Made by a program: the position numbers and the translations under genes. A stretch of 57,716 nucleotides of DNA. It comes from Acidobacteriota bacterium (lineage in GTDB: Bacteria > Acidobacteriota > Vicinamibacteria > Marinacidobacterales > Marinacidobacteraceae). The stretch lies in assembly GCA_022820545.1 (NCBI GenBank), contig JAJEFG010000015.1, positions 1 to 57,716 on the forward strand. Reading direction: 5' to 3'. Under the pieces are notes generated by a model. That model searched no databases, was not told where the DNA came from, and was given only the letters and a program-made list of their open reading frames with translations. Each line of letters begins with the position of its first letter. Positions within the stretch are counted from its first letter, which is position 1. Positions 35,766-43,697 of this stretch are shown piece after piece.

Positions 35766-36692
35766 ATGAGAAACAACACGATTCAGAAGGCCGCACTCGT
35801 GGCGCTCGGCCTGCTGTTTGTAGCGCAGACAGCCATGGCCCAGATGGGCACTGGCCGCGTGTCCGGAACGGTCAAGGATCAGGAAGGCAACCCGATCGAG
35901 GGAGCCACCGTCACCGCGCAGGCCGGCGACTCGGGGCGGGTCCTCGAAGCCACCACCGATGAGCGCGGCCGCTGGGCCATTCTGGGTTTCCGGTCCCGCG
36001 CCTACGACTTCTCGGTGCAGGCGGCGGGCTTCATGCCTTACAACTACCAAGCGCCGATGCGGCAGGCGGGGCAGAACCCCGACATGGACCTCATCCTCGA
36101 GCGCGCCCAGATGGGCCGGTCCGCGGGAACGGGCGGCGGTCTCCTCGCCGAGGCCCAGGAACTGCACCAGGCGGGGCGCTTCGACGAGGCGCTCGCGATG
36201 TACGACGAAGTGCTCACGGCGGATCCGACGGTCTATCAGATCAATCTGAACCGGGCCGCGGTGCTCCGCGAGCTCGGCCGGCCGGATGACGCGAAAGCGG
36301 CATACCAGATCGTGCTGGATCAGGAGCCCGGCAACGCGGCGGCGCTCGTGTCGCTCGGCGAGATGGCGATGGCCGACTCGGACATGGACGGGGCGCTCGC
36401 GTACTGGGAACAGGCGGTCGATTCCACCGAGGACGAGATCATCCCCTACAACGTGGCCCAGATCTCCTTCCAGAACGGCGAGACGGACAAGGCCATCGAG
36501 TACTACCTGATTGCCGCCGACCGGCGCGCCGACTGGGCGGAGCCGTTCGTCCAGATCGGGATCGTCTACCTCAACCTGGGCGACTTTCCCGCTGCCGCCG
36601 AGCAGTTCGAGATGGCGATCGAGGTGGAGCCGGACAGCGCCGCCGCGGCGCAGGCCCAGGCGATGCTGGACGCCCTGCCGAAGCCGGAGTAA
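35766..36692 (+). CDS. Secreted carboxypeptidase-regulatory/TPR protein
   Basis: 308 residues. The start at ATG 35766 is fixed by AAGGAGA 6 nt upstream. Signal peptide ends TAMAQ (~26). Residues 30-115 form a CarboxypepD_reg domain (GTVKDQEGNPIEGATVTAQA, WAILGFRSRAYDFSVQA). Residues 125-305 are about five TPRs (GRFDEALAMYDEVLTADP; GDFPAAAEQFEMAIEVEP). Such proteins are scaffolds in the periplasm; no enzymatic motif is present. It lies between tRNA-Gln and tRNA-Ser(UGA). Confidence 0.85.
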   Translation: MRNNTIQKAALVALGLLFVAQTAMAQMGTGRVSGTVKDQEGNPIEGATVTAQAGDSGRVLEATTDERGRWAILGFRSRAYDFSVQAAGFMPYNYQAPMRQAGQNPDMDLILERAQMGRSAGTGGGLLAEAQELHQAGRFDEALAMYDEVLTADPTVYQINLNRAAVLRELGRPDDAKAAYQIVLDQEPGNAAALVSLGEMAMADSDMDGALAYWEQAVDSTEDEIIPYNVAQISFQNGETDKAIEYYLIAADRRADWAEPFVQIGIVYLNLGDFPAAAEQFEMAIEVEPDSAAAAQAQAMLDALPKPE

Positions 36693-36725
36693 AGCAGCGC
36701 GCCGCCTGCCCGGCGGCATGATCCC

Positions 36726-36810
36726 GGAGGGGTGGCCGAGCGGCTTAAGGCGGTGGTCTTGAAAACCACTGGCCCGAAAGGGTCCGGGGGTTCGAATCCC
36801 TCCCCCTCCG
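36726..36810 (+). tRNA. tRNA-Ser (UGA anticodon)
   Basis: 85 nt, class II, CCA not encoded. Acceptor GGAGGGG/CCCCTCC, anticodon arm GTGGT-CTTGAAA-ACCAC (anticodon UGA), variable arm GGCCC-GAAA-GGGTC, T-arm GGGGG-TTCGAAT-CCCTC. Its 3' end is duplicated at 39812-39834, consistent with use as an integration site. Confidence 0.95.
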
Positions 36811-36813
36811 CCG
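36791..36813. repeat. Putative attL: 3' end of tRNA-Ser, repeated at 39812
   Basis: The T-loop to acceptor 3' strand plus three following bases. 22 of 23 bases are identical, in direct orientation, to 39812-39834, with GAATCCCTCCCCCTCCGCCG common to both. Direct repeats of tRNA 3' ends are the classic mark left by site-specific integration. Confidence 0.6.
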
Positions 36814-36865
36814 CCGGGGTGATTTTGCCACGGCCCGGCTCGCGGACTGGGACATCGAGGTTCGT

Positions 36866-37099
36866 GTGGGACTTCGATCCAAGCCACCGCAACCCCGCAG
36901 CAACCGGGGGCAACCGCACTACGCGAAGGACCGCCGGAACAAGTGGATCGCCGGCGCCTTCTCGGAGCTTGCGTCCCTGGGCCTGGGGAAGATGGACAGC
37001 TACCGCGTCATCGCCGAGGAGCTCGGCATGAGCGTGCGTACCGTGATGAACGCGATCCAGTCGCACAGAACGCAGGCCGGCCGCCACTTGCGGCCGTAA
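36866..37099 (+). CDS. Small helix-turn-helix protein
   Basis: 77 residues from GTG 36866, supported by GAGG 5 nt upstream. A basic N-terminus is followed by RRNKWIAGAFSELASLG and a likely HTH, MDSYRVIAEELGMSVRTVMN. It begins 56 bp beyond the tRNA-Ser 3' end, just inside the putative attL. A small DNA-binding protein in that position could be an element regulator or excisionase, but no family was recognised and the role is inferred only from place and size. Confidence 0.5.
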   Translation: MGLRSKPPQPRSNRGQPHYAKDRRNKWIAGAFSELASLGLGKMDSYRVIAEELGMSVRTVMNAIQSHRTQAGRHLRP

Positions 37100-37110
37100 T
37101 TCCGTCCTCG

Positions 37111-37530
37111 CTAGAACGAATCGAAGCGAAAGAACACTTCCGTGAGAACAGGGACTGGCACTCCGTCAAGCTGGCCCGGCTTGTAGTGCCATAGCCGGAT
37201 GGCTTCGACCGCCGCAGCGGTCAGGCGCGGATCCGGGCTCCGTTTCACCTCTATCGGCTCCACGCGTCCGTTGGTGAGGACAACGACGCTGAGGACCACG
37301 ACTCCCCGAACGGCATCGCGCAGCGCGTCGTCGGGGAAACGGGGATCGAACTCGTAGATAACCTCGGGCGCTTCGACCCCGTTTCCGACGAAGAAAGCGT
37401 CTTCGGCTGCCGCAAGCGCGTCCGGGTCCGGAACGAAGGGGGGCGGCGGTTGTCGGAGTAGGCCGGTGGTGGTGGAGCAGGCGAGGGCCGAGCCGATCAC
37501 CAGGGCGAGGACCCAGCGGGCGGCGGTCAT
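37111..37530 (-). CDS. Lipoprotein with TonB C-terminal-like domain
   Basis: 139 residues from the ATG at 37530 (a start three codons upstream is also open). Signal with lipobox GSALAC (Cys 18 from this start). Residues ~60-135, with YEFDPRFPDDALRDAVRGVV, VLSVVVLTNGRVEPIEV, DPRLTAAAVEAIRLWHYKPG and the final PVPVLTEVFFRF, match the TonB C-terminal fold (YP...A...G.V.V...V...G.V.....S.....A.A..... W.F.PA). It lacks a membrane anchor plus proline-rich linker of a true TonB, so it is a TonB-like periplasmic protein of unknown partner. It lies within the tRNA-Ser-bounded segment. Confidence 0.75.
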   Translation of the reverse strand: MTAARWVLALVIGSALACSTTTGLLRQPPPPFVPDPDALAAAEDAFFVGNGVEAPEVIYEFDPRFPDDALRDAVRGVVVLSVVVLTNGRVEPIEVKRSPDPRLTAAAVEAIRLWHYKPGQLDGVPVPVLTEVFFRFDSF

Positions 37531-37695
37531 GGAGAACACGGTATCCGGATTGTCTTACGCCCACAATTCCGCCGCGCGGCGGAGAGGGGTGTCCCGATCC
37601 CGGCACTCGGCGAGCCCGCTGCTTGCCGGCCTGGACAAAGCTTCGTCCCTTCCATTGCCCAAACTCCCGGGTGACCGGGGTCAGCCCTGCGAGGC

Positions 37696-38892
37696 TTATC
37701 CTCCCTCCGGGAAAATGCAGCGCAGCGCGTCTATGTCGGACCACAGCACGGACTCCAGACCCGGTCGCCACGCGTGGAACAGCGGATCGGACATCCGGAC
37801 ACCCTGCTCCCTCTCAACAGCTGCCCAAGGATCCTGAAAGCCGAGAAAGTAAAAGAGAGCCCGCGCGATCTCGGCGTCCCTATTCCAGTGCCGGAGGTCC
37901 ACCAGGTTGACGGCGATGGCGCCGCAGCGCGGGACGGCTTCGACCGAGTCGAAGGCGAATGCCTCAACCCAACTCGCGTTGACGATGCCAATCCTGTGGT
38001 AGAGCAGGATCTGTCCCTGGTCGCGCAAAAGGGGGCAGGTCGCCCAAGTTTCGGGCCGAACCACGTCCCAGTCCGGCGAGGCACGGGCCGGAACCCGGAT
38101 AAGTCCGCCCTTCTCCAAGATTGGATACCCGAGCTGGCCTTCGATCTTCTCGGCCAGCAGGCCCAACAGGTCAAGCACCTGCCATGCGTCCGCCTCGGTC
38201 ACGGAGGCCGGGAAGTTGCGGACCATGTCCACCCGAAACGCGGCGCCGTCCCACTCCCGGGCCAAGGCCGAGAAGTTCACCGCCAACTCCCGCTCGTCCG
38301 CACAGATCCGCGGCTCCCGAGGTCTGGTCATTCGATGGGAGGAGAGGTTCTCGCCAGGCTCGACCTGGACGTGGTCGCCGGACGCGTCGCCTGAGACAAT
38401 GGCTGTGAGGATGACCCAAACAGGGAGGCCCTCCACAAGGAAAGAGGCTTGATCAACAAGGGCGAGCGCCGAGATGCTGATGCCGTCGAGGTCGAGATCG
38501 TCGCCGGCGACCGTGTACTCGAACCGCCATCTGCGTGACGGCTGATCCGGAAGCCAGTCGTCCTCCGCCGTGGGGCGGAAGTCGGCGAGGCGGTCACGAT
38601 CGCCGATCTCGATCTCAAGCCGGGGCGAACCCTCCACGCTCAGCGGTTTCTCGGTTTCAACGATGACGATGATCTTCTCCCCGGTGATGTAGCCGCCCGG
38701 GTCCGAGGGCTCCGAGACGATCTGCGCCACCCCCGCCACCTCCGGTAGGGGGGGTGGCGGGGGTGGGCAGCAGATCGCAACATCCGGTTCCGGCGTCACG
38801 GGGGCCTGCGACTCGCCGCAACCTTCCGCCGCAAACGCCACCGCCGCAACGACTGCCAGAACCTTGGTGCCCACGGCACTGATCGAGTTCAT
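37696..38892 (-). CDS. Putative lipoprotein with one beta-sandwich repeat, function unknown
   Basis: 398 residues from the ATG at 38892. The signal ends in AAEGC, followed by a poly-Pro linker (CCPPPPPPLPEV). Residues ~65-170 match a repeat seen in large adhesin-like proteins: YITGEKIIVIVETEKPLSVE, RLEIEIGDR, FEYTVAGDDLDLDGISISAL. The C-terminal ~220 residues (ELAVNFSALAREWDGAAFRV ... LRHWNRDAEIARALFYFLGF) were not recognised and contain no visible catalytic motif. Base composition looks less GC-rich than the flanking core genes. Inside the tRNA-Ser-bounded segment. Confidence 0.65.
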   Translation of the reverse strand: MNSISAVGTKVLAVVAAVAFAAEGCGESQAPVTPEPDVAICCPPPPPPLPEVAGVAQIVSEPSDPGGYITGEKIIVIVETEKPLSVEGSPRLEIEIGDRDRLADFRPTAEDDWLPDQPSRRWRFEYTVAGDDLDLDGISISALALVDQASFLVEGLPVWVILTAIVSGDASGDHVQVEPGENLSSHRMTRPREPRICADERELAVNFSALAREWDGAAFRVDMVRNFPASVTEADAWQVLDLLGLLAEKIEGQLGYPILEKGGLIRVPARASPDWDVVRPETWATCPLLRDQGQILLYHRIGIVNASWVEAFAFDSVEAVPRCGAIAVNLVDLRHWNRDAEIARALFYFLGFQDPWAAVEREQGVRMSDPLFHAWRPGLESVLWSDIDALRCIFPEGG

Positions 38893-38954
38893 CTCAATTC
38901 GGCGAGACACCCCTGCACTAAGCGCCTCATAGGTCAGTTCTCACACTGGCTGAG

Positions 38955-39280
38955 CTATGCCCGGAAGTGGATGACATCGTCGCCGTTTTCCGGCGGGATG
39001 ACTCCCGAAAAGAACTCGTGCGGGAGGGCTCCCGGCAGGCGGTTGGCAAAGAGCCTCAGGACCGTGAGCCTGACAAAGCCGCCAAGTTCGGAGGGAATCG
39101 AGCGTGAGAGGTTGTTGTCCCGGAGGATCAACGCGGTGACCCCACCGGAAGTGTCGGTTTTACCCCGGAAGCCGTCGGGGCCGACCCACCATCCCCGCCG
39201 CAGGCTGTCACGAGCAACAGTGCGCAACCGATCAGGGCGCCGCGGCCGCGCCATGAGCTGGCCGACCCCGGATCACCCAT
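38955..39280 (-). pseudogene. Leucine-rich-repeat lipoprotein, frameshifted and truncated
   Basis: From ATG 39280 the sequence encodes a lipoprotein leader (ALIGCALLLVTAC, then GGDGG) that reaches a stop at 39128. In the neighbouring frame the product continues as KTDTSGGVTALILRDNNLS, SIPSELGGFVRL and TVLRLFANRLPGALP, two plant-type leucine-rich repeats, stopping at 38955. Intact proteins of this kind have many more repeats. I read this as one gene broken by a frameshift and lacking most of its repeat domain. Confidence 0.65.
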
Positions 39281-39811
39281 CGGGTGACGTGAGAGGCGGG
39301 CGACGCCTCTTTGCCGGGTGGACAAAGCACCCCGTACTGACATCTCCCGCGAGCCGGAAACCGGCGGCAACCAACCGATGGGACGTTCCCCGGACAGGAC
39401 CGTAGCCCGGCGTTTCCGGCCGGTGGGTCGGGGCAAAGAGGCACCTTGGTTCTGAGCGAACTCCCGTTGTTCGGGCAGCCACGCATTCGCAGGCAATCTA
39501 GGCCGCCTGCGGTGCTCTTTCTGTGCAATTGGCGGCGTATTTCGTTACGTTCCCGTTACCTTGATCCCGTGTCGTCGCGCTAAACAGCCTGCGCGGAATG
39601 GACCAGGTCGGACGAGTTCCGACGATGAACGCCGTAAGGAAGAGCGTTAGCGGCGTGTCGAGAGACAGCCTGCAACAAGCATTTCTCCGCTCGCCGTGCT
39701 CCCGACCGTCTTCACCGGCACACTAGGAAGACTAGGTGTAGGGAAAGACGTGGGGTAAGGTTCGATTCTTTGTATCAGTAGACTCCTAGAATCAATGGTT
39801 TACTCCTTCTA
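39281..39811. other. Gene-free, lower-GC end of the tRNA-Ser-bounded segment
   Basis: No convincing reading frame here. The last 270 bp are markedly more AT-rich than the rest of the window and end in the tRNA-derived repeat at 39812. This could be the decayed end of an integrated element, where integrase or attachment-site arms once lay. A short GGTTCGATTC resembles a T-loop but no tRNA or tmRNA can be folded around it. Confidence 0.5.
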
Positions 39812-39834
39812 TTGGAATCCCTCCCCCTCCGCCG
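39812..39834. repeat. Putative attR: partial duplicate of tRNA-Ser 3' end
   Basis: Direct repeat of 36791-36813 with one mismatch (TTGGAATCC against TTCGAATCC). The two copies are 3,021 bp apart. Only the T-loop and acceptor 3' side are present, so this copy cannot be a tRNA. Confidence 0.6.
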
Positions 39835-39837
39835 GAG

Positions 39838-39930
39838 CGCCGGCCGGTTGCGGTCAGGATGCAGTCCCGCCGGCCGGCCAACGGCCGTGATGGCGCCGCC
39901 GGCTTGGAACGCCGGCTTCAGCCGGCACGG
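39838..39930 (+). repeat. Paired-hairpin dispersed repeat, partly rearranged
   Basis: GCCGGCTTGGAAC leads into GCCGGCT/AGCCGGC (39911-39926), with further CCGGCCGG-type inverted repeats at 39840-39890. It abuts the putative attR. Confidence 0.55.
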
Positions 39931-39973
39931 CGGGTCGGAGGCAGGCGACAGGGCCGGGGCCGGCGTGCCTCCG

Positions 39974-41401
39974 CTACCTCCGTACGAGAGCCAGGTTGTA
40001 CGGATCGTTTCCGACGCCTGTCACCGTGCTCACGACGCGGCGCGACCGGAGATCGATCACATAGACGTACCCGGTTTCCTCGGAGAACGGCTGCGACCCC
40101 GGTCCTCCGCTGATCACCGCGTAGCGGCCATCGGAAGTGATCGCCGAACCCTTCGGGCGGGCGGGCCGTCCATCCGCCCTGTTCAGTGGAATGCGCGCAA
40201 CTTCGGCGTCGGGATCGCCGGCCAGCGCCAGCTCCAGGTCCACGATCGACACGTTGCTCGCCCGGACGTTCGGGACGATCACCTCCCTCCCGTCCGGCGT
40301 CACGGACAGGATGAGCGGATGTGTTGGCTCCTCGGGATCATCGGTCCCCACCAGGATGCGCGCGACCTCGGCGTCGTCGCCGCCAGCGCTCGCCCGATCG
40401 ACATCGACGATGGAAACCGTGTTGCCCGACCGGCTCTCCCGTTGACTTCCTCCGTTGGCGACGATGACATGGCGCCCGTCGGGGGTCGCCGTGATGCCCC
40501 ACGGGCCGACCTGCATCGGGATCCGCCCGATCTCCGCGAGCCGGTCCCCTTCGAGAGCACGGGCGAGGGAAATCACCGACACGTCGTTGGTGCCGCCGTT
40601 GGCCGAGAACACGTACTCGCCGCCAACGCTTGAGCGGCCGAGCGCCAGCCCGTTCGGATTGGGAAAACACCCCAGGTGGGGACCCGGGGCCAGCACCGCC
40701 AGATTCCTGGGCGGCCCATGGGGGGCGACGTAGGGGACCGGGTACTCCTCGCAGGCAAATCCCGGCGAGCCGAGCGCCAACTCCACCGTGGCGCGGAGAC
40801 TCCCCGTCCGCCGATCGATGAACGCGATGCGGTTGCCACCGTCCTCGGTCAGATGGTTCTCGGCGTTGCCGACGACCAGCATGTCCGGCAGCAGCACGAC
40901 GCCGAGCGCCCCAAAGCCGCCGGAGTCGAGGTGCCGCCGGAGAGCGTTGGCCGACTTGTCGTTGTCCGGATCGAGGACGGCGTCCACGTCCAGCACCGCG
41001 ATCATTCCCCGGCCACCGTGCTGTCGGAACTCCACGTTGTCGATGGCGCCATGGTGATTGACCACGTACACGGTGCCGCCGTCCTCGCTCACGACCAGGT
41101 TGGCTGGATCGCCGAGTAACTGACCGTCCAGCCGGTCGAGCGCCACCTTGGCGCGACCGACGATCGCGTTCGGGGTGTTGTCGTTCGCCGGAGCGAGGAC
41201 CTCATCAAGAGAAATTGCGTAGAGGTACGGCAAGCGTCGCCCCGTCGCGAGGATGTAGGTGCTTTGACTGACGGCTTCTTGAGCGCTGCATGTGATCGCC
41301 ACCAGAGCAGCGATCACGACCGTCAAACGGGGGTGCGGCGATGTTGAGGCGGCCAAGCCACCAGCATGCCCGTTCGGCGGGAAGGCCCGCAACCCGATCA
41401 T
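39974..41401 (-). CDS. Secreted YVTN-type beta-propeller protein
   Basis: 475 residues. ATG 41401 is chosen because it overlaps the upstream nuclease stop as ATGA and precedes a signal sequence (RLTVVIAALVAITCSAQ). At least six blades are visible by repeats such as VSIVDLELALAGDPDAEVAR, VSIVDVDRASAGGDDAEVAR, VSVISLARALEGDRLAEIGR, each followed by TPDGR-VIV-N; these match the YVTN/lactonase-like propeller family. No enzyme active site is evident; probably binding or structural. Translational coupling to the nuclease suggests joint function or export. Confidence 0.8.
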   Translation of the reverse strand: MIGLRAFPPNGHAGGLAASTSPHPRLTVVIAALVAITCSAQEAVSQSTYILATGRRLPYLYAISLDEVLAPANDNTPNAIVGRAKVALDRLDGQLLGDPANLVVSEDGGTVYVVNHHGAIDNVEFRQHGGRGMIAVLDVDAVLDPDNDKSANALRRHLDSGGFGALGVVLLPDMLVVGNAENHLTEDGGNRIAFIDRRTGSLRATVELALGSPGFACEEYPVPYVAPHGPPRNLAVLAPGPHLGCFPNPNGLALGRSSVGGEYVFSANGGTNDVSVISLARALEGDRLAEIGRIPMQVGPWGITATPDGRHVIVANGGSQRESRSGNTVSIVDVDRASAGGDDAEVARILVGTDDPEEPTHPLILSVTPDGREVIVPNVRASNVSIVDLELALAGDPDAEVARIPLNRADGRPARPKGSAITSDGRYAVISGGPGSQPFSEETGYVYVIDLRSRRVVSTVTGVGNDPYNLALVRR

Positions 41402-42210
41402 TCGCAGGCGTGCCCGTCGCCATCGCGGTCTCGCGCCGTGTTCAGTGCGTACGTCCGCTTCTCCGCGTCGTCCCAGGCCTCCTGGTAAGTCCCGCCATCG
41501 CGGTTCACGCCGCGAGTCCAGCCCGCCTCTCGCATCGCGTTGCAATTGGAGAAGGCCTGGACCGGCGGAGACTCGGCCACGGGAGGAGGCTTCGTGAGGT
41601 CGCAGGAAATCTCCGTTGACCGGCAGCCCATCAGAATCTCGTCGAGCGCATCGGCTTCGGCCTGATCGATCGTCAAGCCATACTCGAGACGAACGTCCAC
41701 GACTCTCCGGGCGAACCAGCACCGGTTCTGGTCGGGCAGCCACTCCGCGGCGTCATGGGCCACTTTTTCGCGGCGGTTCAGGCCTGGGGACGCGAGCGTC
41801 AGATTGAGCAGATCCCGCGCGAACCGGGTCCGCGTCTCGGCGTCCGCCCGGCACAGGCCTGAATCGTGGGCTTCCGACCGCGCCACGATGTGCTCGATGT
41901 CGGTTTCGCGGATCGAGTCGAAGCTCTGGCAGGTGTACGGGCTGTAGATGCCGCCCAGGTCGCGAACGATGTCGTTCTCGACGGATTGCGGATAGCGGTA
42001 GTCGTCGGCGTCGTATGGCGCACAGCGCTCTTCGGGCGCGACCGTCAATCCCCGCCACCGCGTCGCTGGTGCCGGAGGTGGAGCCGGGGGTGTCGGCGGG
42101 GCCGGCGTTGCCGGCGCTGCCGCCGGGGGCGAAGAAGCGGTGGGTGCGCCATCGCCGCCGCAACCCGATAGTGCAAGGAGGCACACCACTACCCCCGCAA
42201 GCTGGTGCAT
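41398..42210 (-). CDS. Secreted HNH-type nuclease lipoprotein with Excalibur domain
   Basis: 270 residues. Lipobox LSGC at 14-17, then an Ala/Pro linker. The central domain has DIEHIVARSEAHDSGLC and DLLNLTLASPGLNRREK with WLPDQNRCWFA, the pattern of the DUF1524/GmrSD-type HNH nuclease domain (His of IEHIV as general base). The C-terminal ~45 residues FSNCNAMREAGWTRGVNRDG ... ARDRDGDGHACE form an Excalibur calcium-binding domain (DxDxDGxxCE). The combination is known in exported nucleases that degrade extracellular DNA. Catalysis is inferred. It is divergent from the oxidase gene, across a region with strong dyads. Confidence 0.82.
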   Translation of the reverse strand: MHQLAGVVVCLLALSGCGGDGAPTASSPPAAAPATPAPPTPPAPPPAPATRWRGLTVAPEERCAPYDADDYRYPQSVENDIVRDLGGIYSPYTCQSFDSIRETDIEHIVARSEAHDSGLCRADAETRTRFARDLLNLTLASPGLNRREKVAHDAAEWLPDQNRCWFARRVVDVRLEYGLTIDQAEADALDEILMGCRSTEISCDLTKPPPVAESPPVQAFSNCNAMREAGWTRGVNRDGGTYQEAWDDAEKRTYALNTARDRDGDGHACE

Positions 42211-42214
42211 TGTC

Positions 42215-42301
42215 GGGCTCTCCTCTCGACGAGCAACTCGTGCTGGCGGGAGAGCCCGCCGCGAAAGATCTCGGGTGACACCTGTCCATTACAGATGTCA
42301 C
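42215..42301. promoter_or_regulatory. Two strong dyads in a divergent promoter region
   Basis: 42215-42257: outer stem GGGCTCTCC/GGAGAGCCC with inner hairpin ACGAG-CAA-CTCGT. 42275-42301: GTGACACCTGT-CCATT-ACAGATGTCAC, 11-bp arms with one mismatch. They lie between the leftward nuclease gene and the rightward oxidase gene (206 bp apart). They may be operators, structured leaders or the remains of an insertion-sequence end. No known riboswitch core was recognised. Confidence 0.5.
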
Positions 42302-42416
42302 TCGCAGGAGAGTACCAACCCGAGCGCCTGATTTGGTCCAGACAGGCGGGAAACCCGAGTCCCCGGCCTGGGGCCGGCCTGCTACTGTTTGCCGCCCGCT
42401 TCCGGCGGACACGACG

Positions 42417-43580
42417 ATGGATCGACGGACCCTGCTACGACTCGGCGGCGGCGGTCTGCTGGGCGCCGGTCTCGGCGCCTGCTCCGCCCGCTCCGACGTC
42501 TTGCCGCGGGAGCCGGCGTTCCGTCTGCCGATCGTGAACGTGGCGTGGAACCGGATCATCCGCACCACCGTGGGCCTCCGGCCGTACCGGCCCTCGGGGT
42601 TCGTGCTGCGCGCCGACAAGCTCGACGGCACCACCGTCCTCCACAACTACGGCCACGGCGGGTCAGGCATCTCGCTCTCCTGGGGCACCGGACGCCGGGT
42701 CGCCGAAATGGCGCTCGAACACCGGAGCCGGCAGGCCGCCGTGATCGGCTGCGGAGCGGTGGGACTGGCGACCGCGAGACAGCTCCAGCGACGCGGCTTC
42801 GACGTGACGATCTACGCCATGTCCGTGCCGCCGAACACGACCTCGAACATGGCGTGGGCGGGGTTCACTCCGGCCGCCTGGCTGGTCGACGACAACATGC
42901 GGACGGCCGAGTTCGACGCCCAGTTCCGGGACGCCGTCGAGATCTCCTTTCGCGAGTTCCAGTGGCTGGTCGGCAGGGGATACGGAATCGACTGGCTCGA
43001 CCGCTACACGGCCACCGACATCGAGCCGCGCGATCCTTCAGCCAGCCGGCGGCCTCGCCGGCGGGAGCCCCTCCTCCCCGACCACCTGATCAGCGGCCGG
43101 CTCCGGCTGGGCCCCGGGGAACATCCGTTTCCCACCCGCTACGCAACCCGGCGCAGCTACATGCGGATCGAGCCGGCGACGTACCTGGACGCGCTGGTCC
43201 GCGACTTCGTGGAGGTCGGCGGGCGGATCGTGATCCGCAAGTTCACGGACGCCCGGGAACTCGTGGCACTCGATGAATCGCTCGTGATCAACTGCACCGG
43301 ACTCGGCTCGGGGGACCTGTTCCCCGATCCCGAGCTGATGCCGCTCAAGGGCCAGCTCACCGTGCTCGTTCCGCAGTCGGAGATCAACTACGCGGTGTCG
43401 GGGAACGCCCCTGGAGCGCCGCCGGGCGTCGGCGGTTTCAGCATGCAGCCGCGGAGTTCCGGGATCATCCTGGGTGGGACCGGCGAGCGGGGGGAGTGGT
43501 CGCTGGAGCCGAATGCCGCGGCGCGCGAGTACATCGTGAACTCGAACATCGACTTCTTCGCGAGGATGCGCCGGGTCTGA
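42417..43580 (+). CDS. Tat-exported FAD oxidoreductase, D-amino-acid-oxidase-like with permuted motif order
   Basis: 387 residues from ATG 42417. The leader MDRRTLLRLGGGGLLGAGLG carries a twin-arginine and ends in lipobox LGAC, suggesting a Tat lipoprotein. Family motifs are present but in altered order: the region that is C-terminal in canonical D-amino-acid oxidases comes first (VGLRPYRP 52-59, HNYGHGGSG 76-84, LSWGTG), followed by the FAD dinucleotide fold VIGCGAVGLATARQLQRRGF (109-128), then VINCTGLGSGDLFPDPEL and PLKGQLTVLV, and last IILGGTGERGEW. Probably oxidises a D-amino acid or related amine; substrate not predictable. It is 109 bp upstream of the ATPase gene. Confidence 0.78.
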   Translation: MDRRTLLRLGGGGLLGAGLGACSARSDVLPREPAFRLPIVNVAWNRIIRTTVGLRPYRPSGFVLRADKLDGTTVLHNYGHGGSGISLSWGTGRRVAEMALEHRSRQAAVIGCGAVGLATARQLQRRGFDVTIYAMSVPPNTTSNMAWAGFTPAAWLVDDNMRTAEFDAQFRDAVEISFREFQWLVGRGYGIDWLDRYTATDIEPRDPSASRRPRRREPLLPDHLISGRLRLGPGEHPFPTRYATRRSYMRIEPATYLDALVRDFVEVGGRIVIRKFTDARELVALDESLVINCTGLGSGDLFPDPELMPLKGQLTVLVPQSEINYAVSGNAPGAPPGVGGFSMQPRSSGIILGGTGERGEWSLEPNAAAREYIVNSNIDFFARMRRV

Positions 43581-43649
43581 CGGTCTCCAGCGAGCTCTGG
43601 CAGCCGAACCGGCGGGTCCGTGGGGGCCACGGCCGTAGGATCCCGTTCG

Positions 43650-43697
43650 ATGTCATTTTTATGTTGATGACATAAAATAAACCGTCAAAATGACGGT
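43650..43697 (+). promoter_or_regulatory. AT-rich dyads, one enclosing the start codon
   Basis: ATGTCAT (43650-43656) and ATGACAT (43667-43673) form an inverted repeat with a 10-nt spacer. Just after, ACCGTC-AAAAT-GACGGT (43681-43697) is a perfect 6-bp hairpin whose loop and 3' arm contain the ATG at 43690. The block is far more AT-rich than its surroundings. It could be an operator and/or a translation-controlling hairpin for the ATPase gene. Confidence 0.5.

Noticed and set aside
39700-39811. tRNA or tmRNA fragment around GGTTCGATTC
   Set aside because: Only a T-loop-like string is present; no acceptor or T-stem pairing could be found.
42211-42330. Glycine riboswitch or other known riboswitch
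   Set aside because: Stems with GGAGAG are present but the conserved purine-rich internal core of the glycine aptamer is missing on both strands.
43560-43650. Selenocysteine read-through of the TGA ending the oxidase gene
   Set aside because: The codons after the TGA show no family similarity and no SECIS-like hairpin follows; the protein already contains its expected motifs.
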